The notes under the pieces are model-generated. The model saw nothing but the letters and a program-made list of their open reading frames with translations, was not told where the DNA came from and made no database searches. A stretch of DNA of 64,000 bases from Tetracentron sinense (Eukaryota > Streptophyta > Magnoliopsida > Trochodendrales > Trochodendraceae), in assembly GCA_015143295.1 (NCBI GenBank), contig CM026562.1:10630041-10694040 (forward strand). Reading direction: 5' to 3'. Shown piece after piece: positions 1 through 10,335 of this stretch (positions within the stretch are counted from its first letter, which is position 1; every line of letters begins with the position of its first letter). The position numbers were made by a program, and so were the translations under genes.

Positions 1-715
1 AACTATCATTCCATAGATTTGAGAGAACTTAAATAAAACATATAGAGACATATTGACAACATTTACCAAATTGAGGAAAATTCCTAATTAATCATGTTTT
101 CATAGTCTTATGTTTAACTCTCGTACATGCATTTCATTAAACACGTAGCATTCAACATTTTTATAGACATTTTATTCGTGTTTTTCATAGTCAAACATTT
201 CCTCAAATACCTTGAGTGCATGTTTTATGTGTACATTGCCCTTCCCCATTTTCCATCATACAACAATCATTCACCTTCTACATGACATCCAAATTCGCCT
301 CACTATCCATTCATCCCACACATCCAAAATCATTTACTTTAATTTATGTATTTAGGAGATATGATAGGTTTAAGAGAAAGGGACATGCAAGCTCAATCCA
401 TGTTCAATCTTAAAGAAAAACCTAGGCTATTACTAAGCCAACTAGAAGGGTGTACCAACCTCTTGAGGATCAACTCTTAGTTTGAAGAAATCTCTTACTT
501 AAGAACCCCAAGCTTGATGGAGAAGGCACCACCTTGAGGAGGAAGGTCCTTTATTGAAAAAGATGGTCCAAGCTTGATAGGAAAGATCCCAAACCTTGAT
601 TTTAGCTCCCCTTGTTCTTCAATCCAAAACCCCTCTTGAAATCCCTAATCTTCTCTCTTCTCTTTCCAAATCTCCTCAAGGTTTAGGTTACCGCAAAACC
701 CCCAAATGGTCCTCA

Positions 716-723
716 TATTTATA
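716..723 (-). promoter_or_regulatory. TATA box of G1 LTR
   Basis: The minus strand reads GGGCTATAAATATGAGG. It lies downstream, in element sense, of the CGATCG motif cluster at 783-885, which is the expected place for a U3 promoter. The matching site in the other LTR (about 33506-33513) has decayed to TATAGATA. Confidence 0.6.
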
Positions 724-782
724 GCCCAAGGGGTTAAAAACCTTGATTTTCGCGTCTTTAAAAAAATGGAATCGAGTGCTGA

Positions 783-885
783 TGATCGATCGTTAGTTGG
801 GATGATCGATCGTCCAAATTCCAGTGAGCTGTCTAGATTTCTGGGTTCCGAGCGATCGATCGTCAGCTTGGGCGATCGATCGTCC
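783..885 (-). promoter_or_regulatory. Cluster of four self-complementary GATCGATCG motifs in G1 U3
   Basis: Four copies of GATCGATCG lie within about 100 bp, starting near 784, 804, 853 and 873. Two of them sit in a repeated context ending ccaaattccagtgagctgtc. The cluster is 60-170 bp upstream of the LTR TATA box on the minus strand. Position and palindromic form suggest an enhancer or protein-binding array; that function is inferred only. Confidence 0.5.
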
Positions 886-1474
886 AAATTCCAGTGAGCT
901 GTCCATATTTTTCATGTTTGGTATTTCAACCATAACTTCTGATTTGCTTATAGGAATTTGATGATTGAACTTTGCGTTAGACTCATCATTCAAAGGGGAA
1001 CAATTTTGTGTCTAATGGACAAATTCAAATTCTGAGTTTTTAATTACCTAAATGAGCTCTAAAGTTGACTTGTTTGGAATGGATTTCAGCAACCCAGATT
1101 TTCAGCAGACTCGATTTCGAAAATCCAATGTTTAACCTATCTTCGACTAAAAATATGGAAAAATGATAAACATGAACCTCGAAGATGGTTTCGATATCTT
1201 TCCAAAAATTCAAGAATTACTCAATTCTGATCAGAGGTGCCCAAACTATGCCTCCCTAAATTTGAGGGTATGTGAAGACATTTTTTCTTCTTTTCAACTT
1301 TGGTCATACTTTGATCGCTTAGAGTGTTTCACACTCTTGTTTTAACACCCTTAGACTCCTTTTGAGAGTTTTCAACCTTGTTTCCCATTAATCAAAAGCT
1401 CAAGGTATATGGAAGGCCCTTTGGCCATGAAAGTATTTTTCACCAACCATGTACAAAAGTTCCGGGGTTCTACA

Positions 1475-1491
1475 TCTTTCCCTCCTTACAA
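1475..1491 (-). other. Polypurine tract of G1
   Basis: The minus strand reads TTGTAAGGAGGGAAAGA directly before the 3' LTR start TGTAGAACC. This purine-rich run is the expected primer site for plus-strand DNA synthesis. Confidence 0.75.
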
Positions 1492-1554
1492 AAATTTCAT
1501 CCCTGAAATTTAGACGATACAAGAAAACCAAAATACATAAATCTAACAAGGAAA

Positions 1555-3094
1555 CTAAACAAACAATTGCGGGTATTTTTCTTTCATTTCGGCCTCACGT
1601 TCCCATGTAGCCTCTTCTGCTAAATGGTGTTGCCATCTTACAAGGACCAATTGAATAGTCTTGTTGCGCAAGACTTGATCTTGCCCGTCTAAGACTTGAA
1701 CTGGTTGCTCCACTAGCGTGAGATCCTCTCGAATCTCTAACGGGTCAAGCTCGATGATATGGGATGGATCCGGGATATATTTACAGAACATGGAAATGTG
1801 AAATACATTATGGATCCCCGCTATATGAGTGGGTAGAGCAACCAGGTAAGCAACCTCACCAACTCTGGTGATGATATCAAACAGACCCATGTACCTAGGA
1901 CTGAGCTTGCCCCTCTTACCGAACCTCATGAATCTCTGGCTCGGAGAAACTTTCACAAAGACTTGATCCCCAACCTGGAATTCCAAATCTTTGCGGTGAG
2001 TGTCCACATAACTCTTCTGCCGGTCCTGGGCAGACTTCAACCTTTCTCTGATGATCTTGACCCTGTCCACGGTTTGCTCAATCAACTCGGGGCCTAGCAC
2101 TTTCCTGTCCCCGACTTCCCCAGTATAAAGGAGACCTGCAACTTCTCCCATATAATGTCTCGAAAGGTGCCATCTAGATGCTCGCCTGATAATTGTTGTT
2201 TTAGGCGAACTCAACCAATGACAAGTGATCTTCCCAACTGCCCTTGAAGTCTAGCATGCAAGCTCAGAGCATGTCCTCTATCACTTGATTTACCCTCTTG
2301 GTCTGCCCATCAGTCTGCGGATGAAATGCCGTGCTAAAGTCGAAACGAGAACTCATGGCGTTCTGGAAGCTCTTCCAGAACCTGGAAGTGAATCTAGGAT
2401 CCCGATCTGAAACAATGCTCACTGGCACCTTGTGCAATCGAACCACTTCCTTGATGTACAATGTAACTAGATGGTTCGAGTTGAATGTAGTTTGATAGGG
2501 ATGAAAATGAGCAGACTTCATCAATTTGTTAACCACGACCCAAATAGCATTGGAGTTCTTAGCCGTCCGTGGCAACACAACAATGAAGTCCATGGAGATA
2601 TTATCCCATTTCCACTTGAGAATCGGTATGGGTTACAAAAGATCTGCTGGTCTCATATGATCGGCCTTGACCTGTTGACACACCAAGCACCGAGACACAT
2701 ACTCTGGCACCTCCCTCTTCATGTTCTGCCACTAGAAATGCCCCTTGAGGTTCCGATAGATCTTTGTACCCCCAGGATGCACTGTATACTTGGACCGGCG
2801 AGCCTTGTCCAAGATTTCTCGTCTAAGCTCCTTATCGGCTGGAACATAACCTTCCCTTGAATGTGATGACCCCTTCACCATTCAGGGAGAATTCTTCACT
2901 GCCACTGCTAACCGACTTGTCTTGGTATGCAAGCAACTCGGCATCCGACCCTTGTAACTCTCGGATCCCGAACAAGATGTAAGGCCTAATGGTAATATTA
3001 GCCATCACCGGTCCATAGGTAGGAATATTGAAGTTGGTATCGAGGTTCGCCATGACCTCCAACAACTTCCACTCTTGGACCATCATGTGAGCCA
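1555..3094 (-). pseudogene. G1 integrase and chromodomain (distal copy)
   Basis: Translated from 3094 downwards, the frames give the RNase H/integrase linker (HMMVQEWKLLE), the HHCC zinc-binding segment (YTVHPGGTK to CLVCQQVK), the integrase core (MDFIVVLPR, SDRDPRFTSRF), a GPY/F-like region (KLSPRYMGLFDI), and a chromodomain (LVLVRWQHHLAEEATWE to YPQLF, stop at 1555). The core is broken by frameshifts near 2230 and 2830. The third catalytic acid is lost: the usual E in DGQTERVN is K here (codon at 2297-2299). Integrase inserts the cDNA, and the chromodomain is thought to guide it to heterochromatin. The upstream part of pol lies beyond G2, from 25753. Confidence 0.85.
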
Positions 3095-5044
3095 TGTAAA
3101 CACCCCATTTTTACACCCTTAAAATTCTATCTTTAATTATTTATTTTATTAATTTGATTTATTTTAATTATGTTTCATTATGGGAAGCTTTGTTGAGCTG
3201 AAAGCCCAATTCGTTCAAAATCCCAAACCCATCATTCATGTTCAAAACTCCTTAAGAAGTTTAAAGCCCTCAAGATCATACACCAATCCCAAAAACCCAT
3301 GAATGCTGTAAACAAGCAAAGCCCAAGTGCAAAACTTGCGACCCATGACTAAAGACCCTGGTTTTCAAGGTCGTTTATGGGCTAATACCAAAGCCAAAGC
3401 CCAAGCCCATGTGATCCCTTATCCTCAAACCATAATCCTTAGCCTATAAATACCCATATGAGATCATCCATACCCCATTTCCACTTTTGATCTCGGCAGC
3501 AAGGAGTTTTCTCCTCACTCGAGCTCTCTCCATGCGAAGCTCCATTTTAGAATTGCAACATTCAACTCCGGCAGTAACAGTGTCCCAGATCCAGCGCAAC
3601 TCAGCTCATCCACTGATTTTGTCACTGTAATCGGTGGAAGCTTCTCAACGGCGGTGGTTTTGGCTTTGTCTCCGGCAAGTCGGCCACCATTTCCGAACTC
3701 CATCACCACTGCAGCTCCACTGTGGCAGCTCCATCACCAGTTTCCCACCGGTGAGCCTTTTTGCTCAGTTGTTCTCCGGTCATCTTCTCCGGCAAATCCA
3801 GCCACCATCTCCACGGTTTCTTCAAAACCAAGGAGATTTAGATCTCCGACCATCTTCTCCGGCAAGTTTAGTAGCTTTGAGTCAGCATCAGCTCCATTTC
3901 TTGAGCTCTATTTCTTGTCACAATCCTCTTTGATCTAGATTTGGAAATTCCAGATCTAGATCTCTAATTCCATCTCCAACCTCAGTTCCGATCATCCCCA
4001 TTGTTGATCTCTCCAGTAGTGAGAAACTCACCTCCGATCATCATCATCTTCTCCGGCGAACCAGCTTCCCCGGGGAGCATCGTTTCACACCTAAGCGGCT
4101 CTTCATTCCCATCTCACATTATAGCCGGCTGGATCTTCAACTCCAACAAATTTGCAGTGCATCTATTCCTTCTCAGTGTTGATCGCCCCTATCTCAGGTT
4201 GGCACCATCTAATCTCCATTTCACCCCTGGTTCAGACCCAAGCAGAGAAGACTCAATTCGAATCATTACTCTATCTTTCACTCTCTTACTTTAATTTGGA
4301 ATCCATTGTTTTGTGGATGCATGTTTCTTTTCTTTTTTTTATGCTTTCTTCTTGAGTGAAAGATAGAGATCTCGTACATGAGCAGCAGCCACCGCTTCCA
4401 GCCACCATCACTATTACACTAGCTCTCAGGCAGGTATATACTTCCCCTTCCTATTTAAATCCTTACTTAGTTCCCTGTTGTGGTGTGTTTTTGGATATAT
4501 AGAGTCCTCTTTGTCTAATATGGTGTGAGATCTATTTTTTTAAGGAAATCAAATCTTGGGTTAATTGATGAGTAGAAGTATTTTATTGTTTAAGTTTATA
4601 CCTGAGATTTGTTTTTGATATTCTTTCTTTTCAAATTCAAAGGGTTGACCGGAATTTAGAGTCGTTTTTGTCAACTTGTTTTTCTGAATTTTTAGAAAAG
4701 AAAACAAGTTTGCCTATTTTCAAAACCAATTTCAAATTTGGAGTTTCTTTTAGTGATAGCTCTCTTCTTCATTTGACTTTCGTTTAGATAGGCTTTAGGT
4801 TAGTAATTTACCCTGAATCAAACTTAAATCATCTTTTAAGACAAGATCTGATTCCTTGGGTTATGCTATTGTGCTAAAGCCAATTGACTAGTTCTTATTA
4901 TTAGTCAATAGACCTTGGTACGACAGCCCCTTTTGCCCTCTATGATCTCAAATAATTTTTTTTGCCATCCTATTTGATTGATGATTTAATTTATTGAAAT
5001 TATCTCATGTATGTATGTATTATATCATGTATATTTGTGCAAAT
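3095..5044 (+). mobile_element. Partial G2 5' LTR left by the tandem duplication
   Basis: This is the first 1950 bp of the G2 LTR, nearly identical to 6170-8120, ending abruptly where duplicated G1 sequence begins. It includes the LTR TATA box (tataaata at 3445-3452), preceded by several AAGCCCA/TGGGCT motifs, the form of TCP-bound site II elements. Open frames at 3634-4355 occur in all LTR copies, overlap in different frames, and look like nothing I recognise; I treat them as non-coding. Confidence 0.9.
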
Positions 5045-6169
5045 CCCCAACCTGGAATTCCAAATCTTTGCGGTGAGTGTCCACATAACCTTCTGCCGGT
5101 CCTGGGCAGACTTCAACCTTTCTCTGATGATCTTGACCCTGTCCACGGTTTGCTCAATCAACTCGGGCCTAGCACTTTCCTGTCCCCGACTTCCCCAGTA
5201 TAAAGGAGACCTGCAACTTCTCCCATATAATGTCTCGAAAGGTGCCATCTAGATGCTCGCCTGATAATTGTTGTTTTAGGCGAACTCAACCAATGACAAG
5301 TGATCTTCCCAACTGCCCTTGAAGTCTAGCATGCAAGCTCAGAGCATGTCCTCTATCACTTGATTTACCCTCTTGGTCTGCCCATCAGTCTGCGGATGAA
5401 ATGCCGTGCTAAAGTCGAAACGAGAACTCATGACGTTCTGGAAGCTCTTCCAGAACCTGGAAGTGAATCTAGGATCCCGATCTGAAACAATGCTCACTGG
5501 CACCTTGTGCAATCGAACCACTTCCTTGATGTACAATGTAACTAGATGGTTCGAGTTGAATGTAGTTTGATAGGGATGAAAATGAGCAGACTTCATCAAT
5601 TTGTTAACCACGACCCAAATAGCATTGGAGTTCTTAGCCTTCCGTGGCAACACAACAATGAAGTCCATGGAGATATTATCCCATTTCCACTTGAGAATCG
5701 GCATGGGTTACAAAAGATCTGCTGGTCTCATATGATCGTCCTTGACCTGTTGACACACCAAGCACCGAGACACATACTCTGGCACCTCCCTCTTCATGTT
5801 CTGCCACCAGAAATGCCCCTTGAGGTTCCGATAGATCTTTGTACCCCCAGGATGCACTGTATACTTGGACCGGCGAGCCTTGTCCAAGATTTCTCGTCTA
5901 AGCTCCTTATCGGCTGGAACATAACCTTCCCTTGAATGTGATGACCCCTTCACCATTCAGGGAGAATTCTTCACTGCCACTGCTAACCGACTTGTCTTGG
6001 TATGCAAGCAACTCGGCATCCGACCCTTGTAACTCTCGGATCCCGAACAAGATGTAAGGCCTAATGGTAATATTAGCATTCACCGGTCCATAGGTAGGAA
6101 TATTGAAGTTGGTATCGAGGTTCGCCATGACCTCCAACAACTTCCACTCTTGGACCATCATGTGAGCCA
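5045..6169 (-). pseudogene. Duplicated G1 integrase fragment (copy B)
   Basis: This is a second copy of G1 positions 1968-3094. It encodes the same HHCC segment (EVPEYVSRCLVCQQVK) and integrase core (SDRDPRFTSRFWKSF), with the same K in place of the third catalytic acid (codon at 5372-5374), so that mutation predates the duplication. It lacks the chromodomain and the final part of integrase. It differs from copy A by small indels (for example near 5088 and 5163) that change the reading frame. It cannot make a working protein. Confidence 0.88.
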
Positions 6170-6519
6170 TGTAAACACCCCATTTTTACACCCTTAAAAT
6201 TCTATCTTTAATTATTTATTTTATTAATTTGATTTATTTTAATTATGTTTCATTATGGGAAGCTTTGTTGAGCTGAAAGCCCAATTCGTTCAAAATCCCA
6301 AACCCATCATTCATGTTCAAAACTCCTTAAGAAGTTTAAAGCCCTCAAGATCATACACCAATCCCAAAAACCCATGAATGCTGTAAACAAGCAAAGCCCA
6401 AGTGCAAAACTTGCGACCCATGACTAAAGACCCTGGTTTTCAAGGTCGTTTATGGGCTAATACCAAAGCCAAAGCCCAAGCCCATGTGATCCCTTATCCT
6501 CAAACCATAATCCTTAGCC

Positions 6520-6527
6520 TATAAATA
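6520..6527 (+). promoter_or_regulatory. TATA box of G2 5' LTR
   Basis: The sequence is gcctataaataccc, about 350 bp into the LTR, preceded by repeated AAGCCCA motifs. The same box occurs at 3445-3452 and 23164-23171 in the other LTR copies. Confidence 0.6.
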
Positions 6528-8456
6528 CCCATATGAGATCATCCATACCCCATTTCCACTTTTGATCTCGGCAGCAAGGAGTTTTCTCCTCACTCGAGCT
6601 CTCTCCATGCGAAGCTCCATTTCAGAATTGCAACATTCAACTCCGGCAGTAACAGTGTCCCAGATCCAGCGCAACTCAGCTCATCCACTGATTTTGTCAC
6701 TGTAATCGGTGGAAGCTTCTCATCGGCGGTGGTTTTGGCTTTGTCTCCGGCAAGTCGGCCACCATTTTCGAACTCCATCACCACTGCAGCTCCACTGTGG
6801 CAGCTCCATCACCAGTTTCCCACCGGTGAGCCTTTTTGCTCAGTTGTTCTCCGGTCATCTTCTCCGGCAAATCCAGCCACCATCTCCACGGTTTCTTCAA
6901 AACCAAGGAGATTTAGATCTCCGACCATCTTCTCCGGCAAGTTTAGTAGCTTTGAGTCAGCATCAGCTCCATTTCTTGAGCTCTATTTCTTGTCACAATC
7001 CTCTTTGATCTAGATTTGGAAATTCCAGATCTAGATCTCTAATTCCATCTCCAACCTCAGTTCCGATCATCCCCATTGTTGATCTCTCCAGTAGTGAGAA
7101 ACTCACCTCCGATCATCGTCATCTTCTCCGGCGAACTAGCTTCCCCGGGGAGCATCGTTTCACACCTAAGCGGCTCTTCATTCCCATCTCACATTATAGC
7201 CAGCTGGATCTTCAACTCCAACAAATTTGCAGTGCATCTCTTCCTTCTCAGTGTTGATCGCCCCTATCTCAGGTTGGCACCATCTAATCTCCATTTCACC
7301 CCTGGTTCAGACCCAAGCAGAGAAGACTCAATTCGAATCATTACTCTATCTTTCACTCTCTTACTTTAATTTGGAATCCATTGTTTTGTGGATGCATGTT
7401 TCTTTTCTTTTTTTTATGCTTTCTTCTTGAGTGAAAGATAGAGATCTCGTACATGAGCAGCAACCACCGCTTCCAGCCACCATCACTATTACACTAGCTC
7501 TCAGGCAGGTATATACTTCCCCTTCCTATTTAAATCCTTACTTAGTTCCCTGTTGTGGTGTGTTTTTGGATATATAGAGTCCTCTTTGTCTAATATGGTG
7601 TGAGATCTATTTTTTTAAGGAAATCAAATCATGGGTTAATTGATGAGTAGAAGTATTTTATTGTTTAAGTTTATACCTGAGATTTGTTTTTGATATTCTT
7701 TCTTTTCAAATTCAAAGGGTTGACCGGAATTTAGAGTCGTTTTTGTCAACTTGTTTTTCTGAATTTTTAGAAAAGAAAACAAGTTTTCCTATTTTCAAAA
7801 CCAATTTCAAATTTGGAGTTTCTTTTAGTGATAGCTCTCTTCTTCATTTGACTTTCGTTTAGATAGGCTTTAGGTTAGTAATTTACCCTGAATCAAACTT
7901 AAATCATCTTTTAAGACAAGATCTGATTCCTTGGGTTATGCTATTGTGCTAAAGCCAATTGACTAGTTCTTATTATTAGTCAATAGACCTTGGTACGACA
8001 GCCCCTTTTGCCCTTTATGATCTCAAATAATTTTTTTTGCCATCCTATTTGATTGATGATTTAATTTATTGAAATTTATCTCATGTATGTATGTATTATA
8101 TCATGTATATTTGTGCAAATTGTAAGAGTAGGGCGTAGCTTATTTTTTTTCTTTTTTTGCCTACACTGGGCTTTAGGTAGTCTTTTAACTTACTTCGTTA
8201 ATTAGTCTAACAAAAAAAAGAGAAATAAAAAATATATATAAAAAAATCAAATCAAAATAAATTAAAGGTACTGGTCTATCTCCCCTTGGGACCTAGAGCA
8301 GGGTTCGTATTTGAACCATAACCTCTTTTGGTTTAAGGCCGCTCGATCCGCCCTGCTCTTTGCCTTTAAGTTAATTAAATCAGTTAGATCTTATTTTCCT
8401 TTTTGCCTACCTTGGGCACTTAGGTTAGTTTTTGACTAGGTAAACCTGCCAAAATT

Positions 8457-8487
<31 letters not shown>

Positions 8488-8892
8488 ACAACAAAAACAT
8501 TTAAAAAAACCTACAAAATTCAAATAAAGACTTACCCTAATAAATGAACGCCTCCTAGAGCTCCCCCACAAGCACCTAGCTACGCAACCATCTCCCGGAA
8601 TGAGATTCATAAATCTCAATTCCAATTCCCCCAATTCAAGCACGAGTTGGAAGTGACCACACTCCGAAACGAGTATAAAAACAGACACCACCCCGAACTA
8701 CTATTAGGGTCTGATTCCGACTAACCGGATAAGTAGGCAGCCCAAACCAGGGTTCGACCCCAACCAAAGATAAAATTTTTACACCCATATTGATTTATGT
8801 TTGATTAGCAAAATTAATAATTGTTTAGAAAATTTTAAGTGATTTTAAATGTTTGGCTTAGACCTAATGAGTAGGTTACCATCATTGGATGG

Positions 8893-8927
8893 AGGTCCTG
8901 GGGTGCCTAACCCCTTCCCCAGGACCT
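8893..8927 (+). other. Conserved stem-loop near the G2 LTR 3' end
   Basis: An 11-bp perfect inverted repeat surrounds the 13-nt loop TGCCTAACCCCTT. The 3' LTR copy (25525-25559) has one change. A related stem with an equally long loop (TGCCTAGCACCTT on the minus strand) lies in the solo LTR at 30956-30985. Sharing across two families suggests an RNA structure under selection. Confidence 0.6.
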
Positions 8928-9115
8928 AAATGGATCTCTTACCTAGACTACTTTGGACTGTAGACCCCCTATTTTTGGATTTATCTTGGGATCCTACTTC
9001 CCCTAAGTAGGCGGTGACTCTTAGAATAAATTTAGTTTTATTCCTCTACTCTCGGACCTTGTCTCGACACTTAGAGTTGAGAGGGGAGGAAAGGCGGTAA
9101 ATTTAGGCGTTTACA

Positions 9116-9137
9116 GCTCTGGCGACTCTGCTGGGGA
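9116..9137 (+). other. Primer binding site of G2 (tRNA-Arg-like)
   Basis: TGGCGACTCTGCTGGGGA at 9120-9137 starts four bases after the LTR. From memory of plant tRNA-Arg 3' ends (..CCCCAGCGGAGTCG-CCA) it differs at one base. A tRNA-Arg primer is typical of Ogre elements. Confidence 0.7.
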
Positions 9138-9911
9138 CCACCTAAAGAGTTAGATCCAACCTGAAAATTAGGTAAAAGCTAAACATTTTTAAATCCCTAA
9201 TCATTTCCTAAAGCAATTATTCCTTTGCTAATTCTTTTATGTTGTGGGATGTTCTTATTCTCTTTCCTGTGCATATCATATTCATTGCATTTTAGTGTAA
9301 TCACCTTATAACCCATTAGTTGGATTTATGGGGCCTACGGTTGTTTGATACGTATCTTCAATGTCAGGGGCTTTCTGATCTGTGGAGTTGAGCTGGATCA
9401 CGCCTTATGGGTTGTACCCGTAGAAACGGATTCAGTTTCTCCCACTTGCGCCAATCGTCCCATTTTGGGAGTCGCATATACGGCCAAGTGTCCCCCCAAC
9501 CACCCTAGGAACACCTTGCATTACCCCGGCATATGCATATAGATTAGGTTGTGATATAGTTTATAAGCAGTAAATTAGGGCGGTTCCTCCCAATCCTACT
9601 CTGCTTATAATCTATACCCGCCCTCTTTTTTGGTTGTATATTAGGGTATCTTTTTTGTACCCACATGTTCATTCAAGAAAGAGGGCATGTGTGAACTATG
9701 TTTGATGATGGCCCATGTGTGATTGAATAAACCTCTCACCCGCTTCTTTAAATCATTACATATGGGGGTCCTAACCTCAAATAATAAATGGGTACTCACT
9801 TATCCACTTATCCATTTTTGTTTTAAACTTAATGGGCTTTGGTTTCCCATAACCCAAGATAGTAGGTTGGACCTCTACACCACCTACCCCATTGGTTTAC
9901 ATATGTCTTGA

Positions 9912-9947
<36 letters not shown>

Positions 9948-10335
9948 TTCGTGACACTACATATGGGATTCAAAATCCAGATATAATTGGATATCCCCTT
10001 ATTCATTTATTACCTTAATCTAATAGGTCTTGGAAACCCAAGTTAGTGGACTGGGCTTTTGTCCACCCACCCTGTTAGTTTACATATGTAATGCCACACT
10101 AAAAAAAACAAAAAAACAAAAACAAAAACAAAAAAACAAAAAAAAAAAAACACAAAAAAAATATATATAAATATATATAAAAAAAAAAAAAAAAACACGA
10201 AAAAAAAAAAAAAAACATTCTCAAACTTTTGCATCATCATTTAGCACTTGTATAGAGTCTCACTTGTGCACTATTGTTTAGAAGGCAGGCCCTTCAGGAA
10301 TAATTAAGCCGGGAGGCCTAGGTCCTTCACTCAAA
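9138..10335 (+). other. G2 5' leader, no gene seen
   Basis: This 1.2 kb between the PBS and ORF1 holds no convincing frame. It contains poly-A runs (about 9914-9943) and an A-rich, AT-repeat tract (about 10100-10215). Confidence 0.7.

Larger units (their letters stand above)
1..1474 (-). mobile_element. G1 3' LTR, partial
   Basis: Positions 1-1474 match 30429-34187 plus 44389-44426 of the other G1 LTR once the two insertions there are removed. On the minus strand the LTR begins TGTAGAACCCCGG at 1474, directly after a polypurine tract. About 1.2 kb of this LTR lies left of the window. This copy keeps about 41 bp (near 1340-1383) that the other copy lacks; the missing block is bounded by CTTGTTT in both places, as expected of a short-repeat deletion in the other copy. 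Confidence 0.9.
1968..8120. repeat. Tandem duplication of about 3.08 kb across the G1/G2 boundary
   Basis: Unit A (1968-5044) and unit B (5045-8120) match almost base for base, with scattered substitutions and 1-bp indels. Each unit contains about 1.1 kb of G1 integrase followed by about 1.95 kb of the G2 LTR. At the junction the LTR sequence ttgtgcaaat runs straight into ccccaacctgg from G1. Only two bases (at) are shared at the breakpoints, so homologous recombination between repeats does not explain it. The duplication must postdate G2 insertion. Confidence 0.92.
6170..9115 (+). mobile_element. G2 5' LTR, full length
   Basis: This 2946-bp LTR starts TGTAAACACCCC and ends GGCGTTTACA, followed at once by the primer binding site. 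A TATA box lies at 6520-6527. A perfect 11-bp stem (AGGTCCTGGGG / CCCCAGGACCT, 8893-8927) with a 13-nt loop lies near the 3' end. Poly-A and AT-rich tracts occur around 8210-8260 and 8457-8480. It closely matches the 3' LTR at 22808-25747, which suggests a fairly recent insertion. Confidence 0.92.

Noticed and set aside
3634-4355. Open frames of 64-99 codons repeated in all three G2 LTR copies (also near 6709 and 23353)
   Set aside because: They recur only because the LTR recurs, overlap in several frames and on both strands, show no domain, and lie in the leader downstream of the LTR TATA box.
10043-10240. Phenylalanine-rich ORF
   Set aside because: Translation of a poly-A/T-rich tract.
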